In this document: positions 12,468 through 18,542 of the stretch, piece after piece
Numbering within the stretch: the first letter of the stretch is position 1
Layout: each line of letters begins with the position of its first letter
Assembly: GCA_033856335.1 (NCBI GenBank)
Contig: JAWVFG010000160.1
Location: 1 to 18,542, forward strand
Source of the DNA: DASUPK01 sp033856335
Lineage (GTDB): Bacteria; Actinomycetota; Thermoleophilia; Solirubrobacterales; 70-9
Reading direction: 5' to 3'
Length of the DNA stretch: 18,542 nt
Program-made: the position numbers and the translations under genes
Notes under the pieces: model-generated
Seen by the model: only the letters and a program-made list of their open reading frames with translations
Database searches by the model: none
What the model was told of the DNA's origin: nothing

Positions 12468-13217
12468 ATGGATGGACCGAACGACTCACGGATGGGCGAT
12501 CGGCTCAGAGCGGCCAGGGAACGGCTTGGCTGGAGCCGAGAGGAGCTCGCGTTTCGTTCCGGCGTCAGCTGGTCGGCCATCGCCCAGGCCGAAACCGGGC
12601 GAAGGCGGAACCTGAGGCCCCGAACGCTCTTCCTCCTCTCGATGCCACTGGGGGTCTCGATCGACTATCTGGTCGCTGGGGGTCCGACCCGACCGATGCT
12701 CGACCATCAGGCGCTGCTGTACGACACCGAACAGGCCTTCACCGAGGGCGCCGGGCGCTTCCTGCTCGAGGGGATCGAACGGTCGGAGGCGACACTCGTG
12801 GTCACCAACAAGGGGAACATCGAGATTCTCAGGGACCAACTGGGCCGCGAAGCAGAGCAAGTCGAGCTCGTGGACTCGGCGAACGCATTGACCAGTCCCG
12901 AAGCGGCGCTCGAGCTCTTCACCGGGTTCTTGAACGACAGGATTCAGCAAGGGGCCGTCTGGACGCGAGTACTCGCCGAGCCGATCTGGGCCGGAAGGTC
13001 CAAATCCGAGGTTCGCCTTTGGACCAGGTTCGAATCTCTGATCAATCTGCTGCTCGGCTCATCACCGGCGTCGGTCGTGTGCCCCTACAACGTGAAAGCC
13101 CTCCCTCCCGCGATCCTCAGGGAGGCCCATGCGACGCACCCGAGAATGGCCGAGGGGGGAGCGGTCACGGTCAGCCCCGATTACCGGGGCCCGGGATCGT
13201 TCGCCCTCGACGCCTGA
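12468..13217 (+). CDS. XRE-family HTH regulator fused to a MEDS sensory domain
   Basis: 249-residue regulator. Residues about 9-69 are a Cro/CI-type helix-turn-helix (MGDRLRAARERLGWSREELA, then SGVSWSAIAQAETGRRRNLR). Residues about 79-240 match the MEDS (DcmR-like) domain: DHQALLYDTEQAFTEGAGRF, LLEGIERSEATLVVTNKGN, and the diagnostic VVCPYNVKALPPAILREAHA followed by THP. MEDS domains occur in regulators and histidine kinases of actinobacteria and methylotrophs and are thought to sense small molecules; the ligand is unknown. The ATG at 12468 is chosen because AGGAGG sits 5 nt before it; the GTG (12438) and ATG (12444) overlap or abut the -10 candidate. It is divergent from leuS and convergent with the MarR gene (24-bp gap). 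It stands alone, so it may autoregulate or act in trans. Confidence 0.9.
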   Translation: MDGPNDSRMGDRLRAARERLGWSREELAFRSGVSWSAIAQAETGRRRNLRPRTLFLLSMPLGVSIDYLVAGGPTRPMLDHQALLYDTEQAFTEGAGRFLLEGIERSEATLVVTNKGNIEILRDQLGREAEQVELVDSANALTSPEAALELFTGFLNDRIQQGAVWTRVLAEPIWAGRSKSEVRLWTRFESLINLLLGSSPASVVCPYNVKALPPAILREAHATHPRMAEGGAVTVSPDYRGPGSFALDA

Positions 13218-13241
13218 GGGGCGCCAGGGAACGCACGCGAG

Positions 13242-13766
13242 CTAGCAGTCGGCCGGATCCTGGACCAGACCGAAGCCGCCTGCCTCTTCATTGAGGACGC
13301 GGACACCCTCCATGAAGTGAGCGCGCGCCGCCGGCGATAGGCGCTCCAGGGTCCGCCTGAAGGGCTCGAGGTGCTCCTGGACCCGGGCCTCGGCGATCTT
13401 GCTGATCTCCTCAGTGAGGCTGACGATCGTGCGCCGGCGATCCTGCTCGTCCTCGCGGCGCTCGACCAGGCCGGCCTTGCTCAGCTCCCCGACGAGGAGG
13501 CTGGTGGTGCCCACCGTGAGGCCGACGCGGTCCGCCAGCTCCGAGACGCTCTGCGGCCCCTCCAGCGAGAGCACGATCAATGGAGGAAAATGCCGCTCGC
13601 CGAGCGATCCCTCTTCGAAGGCCCGCTGGAGTTCCTCGGGCTTCTCCTCCCCCCGGTCCTGCTTGAACCCCTTGAAGATCCCGGCGAAGAGGCCGACCAG
13701 CTCTCGCACCTGCTCGTCCATGGACGGTGTGCCGGCTTTGCGCTTCTTTTCCGTGACGATGGCCAT
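13242..13766 (-). CDS. MarR-family transcriptional regulator
   Basis: 174-residue winged-helix regulator. Long helices at both ends form the dimer interface (VRELVGLFAGIFKGFKQDRG; RVQEHLEPFRRTLERLSPAA). The core carries the MarR wHTH (SVSELADRVGLTVGTTSLLV, then ELSKAGLVERREDEQDRRRT), with the DxRxR wing DEQDRRRTIVSLT. Length is normal. The ATG at 13766 has AAGGGG about 10 nt upstream; an internal ATG (MDEQ) is possible. It is divergent from the MMPL exporter across 81 bp, the usual layout of a MarR repressor controlling an efflux gene and itself. The inducing ligand is not evident. Confidence 0.93.
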   Translation of the reverse strand: MAIVTEKKRKAGTPSMDEQVRELVGLFAGIFKGFKQDRGEEKPEELQRAFEEGSLGERHFPPLIVLSLEGPQSVSELADRVGLTVGTTSLLVGELSKAGLVERREDEQDRRRTIVSLTEEISKIAEARVQEHLEPFRRTLERLSPAARAHFMEGVRVLNEEAGGFGLVQDPADC

Positions 13767-13847
13767 CTGCTATAACCCCTTGATCTTCAAACAGTCCGAA
13801 TTTCCAACTACTTGTAAATCAGAGTATATCCCCCCAGGAGGACCGCG
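13767..13847. promoter_or_regulatory. Divergent marR-like / MMPL control region
   Basis: This 81-bp region is AT-rich relative to its surroundings. It contains TTGATCTTCAA (13780-13790), a short dyad with TTGA/TCAA arms, and TATATC (13825-13830) as a possible -10 for the exporter. TGTAAA (13813-13818) reads TTTACA on the other strand and could be a -35 for the regulator gene. The repressor site is probably within this stretch, but no long palindrome fixes it. Confidence 0.5.
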
Positions 13848-16166
13848 ATGAGCCCCGAGCAGATACACGCCGACCACTCCGGCCCCCTGGCGCGAATCGC
13901 ACGCTGGTCCGCGGGTCACCGCAAGACCGTCCTGATCGGATGGATCGTGGTGCTGGTTGGGGTCCTGGGCGCCTCCAGCGCCGTCGGCACCAAGTACGCG
14001 AACAGCTCCTCGAGCGGCAACACCGACTCGCAGCGAGCCACGGATCTGCTCAAAAGAGACTTTCCCGCGCAGTCTGGCGACACGGATCAGATCGTCTTCC
14101 GGACAGCCACCGGCAAGATCACTGACCCGGCTGTCCGGTCTCGAATCGCACCGATGCTCGCGAAGGTGGCCACGCTGCCGCACGTGACGAGCGTCGTCAG
14201 CCCCTATGCGAAGGGCGGCGGTGACCAGGTATCGGCCGACGGCACGATCGCCTTCGCGCAGGTCAACTTCGATCAGCTGGGATTCGACATCCCCCAGGCC
14301 AATGCCAAGAAGGTCATCTCGGTCGCCCAGAGCGCCGCGACGCCGCAGCTTCAGGTCGAGCTGGGCGGCCAGGCGATTGAGCAGGCGCAGCAGCCGGCGC
14401 TCGGCACCGCAACTGGGATCGGCCTGATCGCCGCAATCATCATCCTGCTGATCACCTTCGGGTCCGTGGTTGCCATGGGCCTGCCTATCGTCACCGCGCT
14501 GCTGGGATTGGGAACCGGAGTGGGTCTGATCGCGATCGCGACTCGGCTGATCGCCATGCCGGACTTCTCCACCGAGCTCGCGGTGATGATCGGCCTCGGA
14601 GTGGGGATCGACTATGCGCTGTTCATCGTCACGCGATTCCGGGAGAACTACCGGGCGACCGCCGAGACGGAGAACACCGCCTCGGCGGCGATGGATGAGG
14701 CTGGCCTGGCGGTGGTTCGCAAGGCGAACGTGCAGGCGTCGATCATCGCCGCGATGGACACGGCCGGGCGGGCGGTGGTGTTCGCCGGGTCCACCGTGAT
14801 CATCGCCCTGCTGGGCATGTTCGCGCTCGGCATCACCTTCCTGAACGGGATGGCCGTGGCCGCCTCGATCGCCGTCCTGATGACCATGATCGCCGCGCTC
14901 ACCGCGCTGCCCGCGCTGCTCTCGCGACTCGGGCACCGGGTCGGCCGGCCGGGGCGCCGGGAACGCAGCCGGACGGCCGCTCGAATCGCGGCCGGTGAAG
15001 CGATTCGGCCGGCTGCGGATTCCGGCTTCTGGCCGCGCTGGGCGCGCGTCGTCCAACGCCATCCGTGGCCGGCCGCGCTCTCGGGTCTGGCGATCATGGC
15101 TGTGCTGGCCGTACCGGTCTTCTCGATGCGACTGGCCTCGAGCGACGCCGGCAACAACCCGACCAAGGACACGACTCGCAAGGCGTATGACCTGCTCGCG
15201 CAGGGATTCGGCAAGGGCTTCAACGGGCCACTCCAGATCGTCACGGAGCTGCCGAAGGCCGGGGACACGGCCGCGCTCTCGCAGGTGACAGCCGCGGTCG
15301 CCAAGGATCCCGGGGTTACGTCGGTGGGGACTCCACGGTTGAGCCCCGCAGGACGGACCGCGGTGTTCAGCGCGTTCCCGGATTCCGCGCCCCAGGATCA
15401 GTCGACGACGAACCTGGTGAATCGGCTGCGCAGCGATGTCCTCCCCCCTGTCGAGCAGAGCTCCCAAACGACCGTGCTCGTCGGCGGCCCGACCGCATCA
15501 CAGGTCGACTTCGCCAACGTTCTCGCCTCGAAGCTGCCCCTGTTCATCGGCATCGTGATCCTGCTCGCCGGCCTCCTCCTGTTGGTCGTGTTCCGATCCC
15601 TGGTGATCCCGATTCAGGCGGCGGCGATGAACCTGCTTTCGATCGGCGCCTCGCTGGGTGTCGTGGTGGCGGTCTTCCAGTGGGGCTGGCTGGGAAGCCT
15701 GCTCGGCGTCACACCCGGGCCGATCGACTCCTTTATCCCGGTGTTCCTGTTCGCGATCGTTTTCGGGCTCTCGATGGACTACGAGGTCTTCCTGATTTCC
15801 AGGATCCACGAGGAGTGGACCCGCCGGAGAGACGCGTCCCAGGCGGTGGTCAGTGGCGTGTCCACCTCGGGCCGGGTGATCACGGCGGCCGCGGCGATCA
15901 TGGTCTGCGTCTTCCTTTCCTTCGCCGCCGGAGATGAGCGGGTGCTGAAGCTGTTCGGCATCAGCCTGGCCGCCGGGGTGTTCGTCGATGCGTTCGTGGT
16001 CCGCAGTCTCCTGCTGCCGGCGGTTCTGCAGCTGCTCGGGCGGAGGACCTGGGCGCTCCCGGACTGGCTCGACCGGCGCCTGCCGCACCTGGCGATCGAC
16101 GCGCAGCCGGCCGATGAGCATCGCGAGCGCCGGCCGCCGAAGCCCGCATTCGAGGACGCCGGCTAG
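13848..16166 (+). CDS. MMPL/RND-family membrane exporter
   Basis: 772-residue inner-membrane transporter with the MMPL duplicated layout: a helix (VLIGWIVVLVGVLGA), a large external loop (about 47-180), five or six helices (about 183-355), a second external loop (about 420-560) and a second helical bundle (about 560-725). Motifs include GLGVGIDYALFIVTRFREN in the first half and FGLSMDYEVFLISRIHEEW in the second, carrying the Asp-Tyr pairs of the proton relay. Actinobacterial MMPL proteins export lipids, siderophores or drugs; the substrate here is unknown. AGGAGG (13836-13841) lies 6 nt before the ATG. Residues 280-311 hold two similar motifs, AAMDEAGLAVV and AAMDTAGRAVV, 21 residues apart, suggesting a local duplication. 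Probably repressed by the divergent MarR protein. Confidence 0.93.
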   Translation: MSPEQIHADHSGPLARIARWSAGHRKTVLIGWIVVLVGVLGASSAVGTKYANSSSSGNTDSQRATDLLKRDFPAQSGDTDQIVFRTATGKITDPAVRSRIAPMLAKVATLPHVTSVVSPYAKGGGDQVSADGTIAFAQVNFDQLGFDIPQANAKKVISVAQSAATPQLQVELGGQAIEQAQQPALGTATGIGLIAAIIILLITFGSVVAMGLPIVTALLGLGTGVGLIAIATRLIAMPDFSTELAVMIGLGVGIDYALFIVTRFRENYRATAETENTASAAMDEAGLAVVRKANVQASIIAAMDTAGRAVVFAGSTVIIALLGMFALGITFLNGMAVAASIAVLMTMIAALTALPALLSRLGHRVGRPGRRERSRTAARIAAGEAIRPAADSGFWPRWARVVQRHPWPAALSGLAIMAVLAVPVFSMRLASSDAGNNPTKDTTRKAYDLLAQGFGKGFNGPLQIVTELPKAGDTAALSQVTAAVAKDPGVTSVGTPRLSPAGRTAVFSAFPDSAPQDQSTTNLVNRLRSDVLPPVEQSSQTTVLVGGPTASQVDFANVLASKLPLFIGIVILLAGLLLLVVFRSLVIPIQAAAMNLLSIGASLGVVVAVFQWGWLGSLLGVTPGPIDSFIPVFLFAIVFGLSMDYEVFLISRIHEEWTRRRDASQAVVSGVSTSGRVITAAAAIMVCVFLSFAAGDERVLKLFGISLAAGVFVDAFVVRSLLLPAVLQLLGRRTWALPDWLDRRLPHLAIDAQPADEHRERRPPKPAFEDAG

Positions 16167-16167
16167 C

Positions 16168-16201
16168 CCCGCTGGGCCTGGATTCCCCCTAGGCCAGCGG
16201 G
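16168..16201. terminator. Bidirectional hairpin between MMPL and sulfatase genes
   Basis: CCCGCTG-(G)-GCCT pairs with AGGC-CAGCGGG (16191-16201), 11 bp with one bulged G and an 11-nt loop. It begins 2 bp after the MMPL stop codon and overlaps the sulfatase stop codon (16189-16191), so it can serve both convergent genes. There is no T-tract. Confidence 0.65.
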
Positions 16202-17784
16202 TGCAGCCGGGTCTTCTCGATCCGGGCGAGCTTTCGCTTCAGACGCCGGTACTGCTTCTCCTGCGCGGCGGTCCGCTTGTAGCCCCGGTAGGCGAGGTTC
16301 TTCCGCTCCAGCGGGTCGGTCTTCAGGTCGTACATCTCCCACTGCGGCGGCTTCTGGTGCTCGACGTCGTAGTACTTGGCGAGCTTCCAGCGCACCTCAC
16401 GGACGCTGACGACGTGGTTCGGCGGCCTGGGGTACGGCCCGGTGGACTGACCCGACTGGTAGTCGTCGTAGGTGAAGACGATGTAGTCCTGCGCCGGCTT
16501 CGCCCGGTTGGGGTTCAGCACGAGCGAGGAGTAGTCCACTCCCTCCCAGTCGGCCCGAGCGACCTTCGGGGCGTCCACCAGGTTCGCCAGCGTCGGCAGG
16601 AAGTCGACGTGCGAGACGAGGGCGTCGCTGGTCAGCGGCTTGGGGAAGAGCTTCGGGTTCGAGTAGACGAGGGGGACGCGGATCGCCTCCTCGTAGAAGT
16701 TGAAGTTCTTCTGGCGCAGCCCGCCGTGGGCGAGTCCCATCTCGCCGTGGTCGGCGGTGCGGACCACGAGCGTGTCATCGAGTAGGCCGGTGCTCTCGAG
16801 CTTGTCCAGGACCGTGTTCAGGTAGTTGTCCGACGAGCGCATCAGGTTGCCGTAGAAGTTCAGATAGGCCTGCTTCTGCTTGGCGTTTCTGGGCTTGCCG
16901 GTCAGGTTGAAGATCCGCAGGAACTGCTCCTGGACCGATGGCTTGGTCGAGAGGTCCTCGCCGTTCGTCGCTGGGATCTCGATGTCACCCTGGGTCCAGG
17001 ACTGGTCGTACCCGCCCTGTACGAAGGTGGTGCCCGGGTAGAAGAGGACGTCGTGCGGGTTGACCAGGGAGATCACCATGAAGAACGGCTGCTGCTTCGT
17101 GGCGGCCGTCTCCAGGTACTGGAGGACACCCTCCTCGCCCGCTGTCGGATCGCCCAGCGACTCCATGTAGCGGCCGTCGTTGTTCGTGAATCCGCCACCG
17201 GCCTGCGGGATGCTCTGGTCGCCTCCGGCGTCGGGCGGATTCCAGCGAGAGAAGAGGTACCTGTCCAGCTCGGCGGTGGTGGAGGCCTTCGAGCAATGCC
17301 ACTTGCCCTTGTAGACGGCGTTGTAGCCGGCGGCTCTCATCACGGTGGCGAGGTTGGGGAGGGTGGGCGGCATGGGCAGCTCGACCTGCGGATATTGGTC
17401 CGCCGGCATGTCCTCCTCGAGCGTGTACTTGACGCCGTGCTGGGCCGGGAAGTAGCCGCTCATCAGGGTCGAGCGCGCCGGGGAGCACATGCAGGCGTTG
17501 GTGAAGGCACGCTCGAAGCTGATCCCGTTGCGACGCAACCGCCTCATCCCGGGGAGGTTCTTCCGCAGCCAGTTCGGCGGGAAGTGCTGGAGGGCCCTCT
17601 CCTGATCGGTGAGGAAGAGGATCACGTTCATCCCGGCGACGGTGCTGCCCTTCGACTCCATCGCGGCCAGGGCACGCTCGAGTCCGGCGCCCTGGGCGAG
17701 CACGGCAGCCGCCGCGGCGCCCGCGCCCGACTTGAGCAGCTCCTTGCGGGTGAGCCCCGCCCCACGCTCCTGCGATGCGCTCAT
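16189..17784 (-). CDS. Exported type I sulfatase (formylglycine-dependent)
   Basis: 531-residue alkaline-phosphatase-superfamily hydrolase of sulfate esters. The N-terminus (LTRKELLKSGAGAAAAAVLA) resembles a Tat or lipid-free export signal, but with Arg-Lys instead of the twin arginine. The sulfatase core follows: NVILFLTDQER (metal Asp60), CSPARSTLMSGYFPAQHG with the CxPxR signature (Cys100 as the predicted formylglycine), VYKGKWHCSK and a later TADHGEMGLAHGG metal/active-site segment. The C-terminal part has the usual WEMYDLKTDPLERKNLA motif. The start is ATG 17784, supported by AGGAGG 5 nt upstream; the open frame extends 39 codons further into the upstream gene but is not used. Its ATG overlaps the upstream TGA (ATGA), indicating translational coupling with the beta-propeller protein. 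The substrate is unknown. Confidence 0.93.
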   Translation of the reverse strand: MSASQERGAGLTRKELLKSGAGAAAAAVLAQGAGLERALAAMESKGSTVAGMNVILFLTDQERALQHFPPNWLRKNLPGMRRLRRNGISFERAFTNACMCSPARSTLMSGYFPAQHGVKYTLEEDMPADQYPQVELPMPPTLPNLATVMRAAGYNAVYKGKWHCSKASTTAELDRYLFSRWNPPDAGGDQSIPQAGGGFTNNDGRYMESLGDPTAGEEGVLQYLETAATKQQPFFMVISLVNPHDVLFYPGTTFVQGGYDQSWTQGDIEIPATNGEDLSTKPSVQEQFLRIFNLTGKPRNAKQKQAYLNFYGNLMRSSDNYLNTVLDKLESTGLLDDTLVVRTADHGEMGLAHGGLRQKNFNFYEEAIRVPLVYSNPKLFPKPLTSDALVSHVDFLPTLANLVDAPKVARADWEGVDYSSLVLNPNRAKPAQDYIVFTYDDYQSGQSTGPYPRPPNHVVSVREVRWKLAKYYDVEHQKPPQWEMYDLKTDPLERKNLAYRGYKRTAAQEKQYRRLKRKLARIEKTRLHPLA

Positions 17785-18542
17785 CCCTTCCTCCTGAAGA
17801 CGTCGATTGCGTTGCTGTAGAACGAGGTCATGTACACGTAGCGGCCGTCGGGGCTGATCGCGATGGAGCTGGCTCCTAGCGTCGCCCGAGCCGGCTTGCA
17901 CCCGATCGATCGGCCGAGGCAGCCGGCATGGCCCGGCTTCTGCGCGACCCGGCCGGTGGCGCGGTTGCGATTGAGGACGTCGATCGCGCCGGTGGTGAAG
18001 GCGGCGACATAGACGTTCTTGCCGTCGGGAGCCACGTCGATCCCCTCCGGCGCGCTCATCGCCCGTCCGAACGAGCAGCCCACCGCGCGCAGGAAGACGA
18101 GGCAGCCCGCAGTGCCCTGCTTCTGGGTGAGCGTTCCGTGGTTGAACGAGGTGACACTGTTGCTGAGCAGCGACGTCACGTATGCCTGCTTGTCACCGGG
18201 GCTGAGCGCGACGGCGTTGGCGCCGGCGAGCTGCACCCCCGTCGTGCAGCCCGTCAGCGGGGCGTCGACTATGCAGCCGCTGCCGTCAGTCGCCTGGGTG
18301 AGTGCCCCGGTCGACGGGTCCCGGGTGAGGATGGCGACGGCGTTGGACAGCGCGCTGCCCGTGTACACGCTCGATCCATCCCCGGTGATCGCCAGGCCCT
18401 CGATGGCGCCCAGCGCGATCCCCGGCGCGCAGCCGCTCGTCGCCTCCGCGATGCAGCCCGCGGCACCGGCGGGCTGGGCGAGGCCACCCGTGGTCGGGTC
18501 GCGATTGAACGCCGCCACCGAGTTGCCGAAGAAGGAGCCCGC
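17781..18542 (-). CDS. Beta-propeller (lactonase/YVTN-like) protein with paired cysteines, 5' end outside the window
   Basis: 253 codons of a repeat protein; the frame stays open to the right edge, where it reads AGSFFGNSVAAFNRDPTTGG, so the GTG at 18518 is internal. Four consecutive units of about 57-62 residues each end in a strand such as GDGSSVYT, PGDKQAYVT, PDGKNVYVA or PDGRYVYMT. Each then continues with SNAVAILTRDPSTGALTQ-type sequence and a cysteine pair (GCIAEATSGC, GCIVDAPLTGC, GCLVFLRAVGC, GCLGRSIGC). This matches the cysteine-patterned beta-propeller family common in Solirubrobacterales, with a likely disulfide per blade and hence probable extracellular location. Its TGA overlaps the sulfatase ATG. 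The function is not known; surface binding or scaffolding for the sulfatase is inference. Confidence 0.88.
   Translation of the reverse strand, partial: AGSFFGNSVAAFNRDPTTGGLAQPAGAAGCIAEATSGCAPGIALGAIEGLAITGDGSSVYTGSALSNAVAILTRDPSTGALTQATDGSGCIVDAPLTGCTTGVQLAGANAVALSPGDKQAYVTSLLSNSVTSFNHGTLTQKQGTAGCLVFLRAVGCSFGRAMSAPEGIDVAPDGKNVYVAAFTTGAIDVLNRNRATGRVAQKPGHAGCLGRSIGCKPARATLGASSIAISPDGRYVYMTSFYSNAIDVFRRKG

Noticed and set aside
13770..15467. 565-codon minus-strand frame opposite the MMPL gene
   Set aside because: Low-complexity shadow composition with no domain signal; the opposite strand encodes a clear MMPL exporter with a strong ribosome site.
16240..16250. Sulfatase second metal Asp replaced by Gln (TDQ) considered as inactivation
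   Set aside because: Many active sulfatases of related subfamilies, such as choline-sulfatase-like enzymes, have DQ here, and the CxPxR and other motifs are intact.
17785..17901. Upstream extension of the sulfatase frame (39 codons)
   Set aside because: It overlaps the beta-propeller coding region out of frame, lacks a signal sequence, and the ATG 17784 has an ideal Shine-Dalgarno.

Overview
The window is a GC-rich stretch of a bacterial chromosome, almost certainly an actinobacterium and probably a member of the Thermoleophilia/Solirubrobacterales. That placement is inferred from family resemblance: the cysteine-patterned beta-propeller protein, the GC-rich third codon positions, the TANNNT-type -10 elements, and the lepA / rpsT / holA / comEC / comEA neighbourhood. 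No rRNA, tRNA, CRISPR array, insertion sequence or phage gene was seen. Coding density is very high. The longest gene-free stretch is the 151 bp between leuS and the XRE-MEDS gene, so no gap exceeds 300 bp.

Layout. Positions 1-1105 (-) hold the N-terminal 368 codons of lepA, cut by the window edge. Positions 1172-2053 form a divergon: a small luciferase-domain protein (-) and a SoxR-type iron-sulfur MerR regulator (+), separated by a textbook SoxR box in a 19-bp promoter spacer. Positions 2069-3883 (-) are murJ, the lipid II flippase. rpsT (S20) runs the other way at 3923-4192. Positions 4238-9697 (-) carry holA, a small secreted protein, comEC, comEA, a CTG-initiated acylphosphatase and a cupin, downstream of leuS (9716-12316). 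A 67-residue gene on the + strand interrupts the series between comEA and comEC. Positions 12468-13217 (+) hold an XRE-MEDS sensor-regulator. A MarR regulator (-) and an MMPL/RND exporter (+) form a second divergon at 13242-16166. The window ends with a coupled pair on the - strand: a CxPxR sulfatase (16189-17784) and a beta-propeller protein running off the right edge.

How the parts fit together. The left and centre combine housekeeping functions (translation, replication clamp loading, cell-wall precursor export) with the DNA-uptake channel and receptor of natural competence. The right third is accessory: sensing, efflux and sulfate-ester or surface chemistry, each with its own regulator or coupled partner.

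Most notable. (1) A 42-bp hairpin repeat occurs four times: twice in frame inside leuS, adding TGGSSASP-type peptides at protein loops; once in the murJ N-terminal extension in the other orientation; and once between rpsT and holA. Its stem positions co-vary. (2) The SoxR-type promoter drives an unusual target, a luciferase-domain protein. (3) The acylphosphatase has no ATG, GTG or TTG available and appears to start at CTG, at the edge of a hairpin. (4) leuS and holA share the upstream 9-mer CGTAGACTC at nearly the same distance from the start, with no Shine-Dalgarno, suggesting leaderless or near-leaderless mRNAs.
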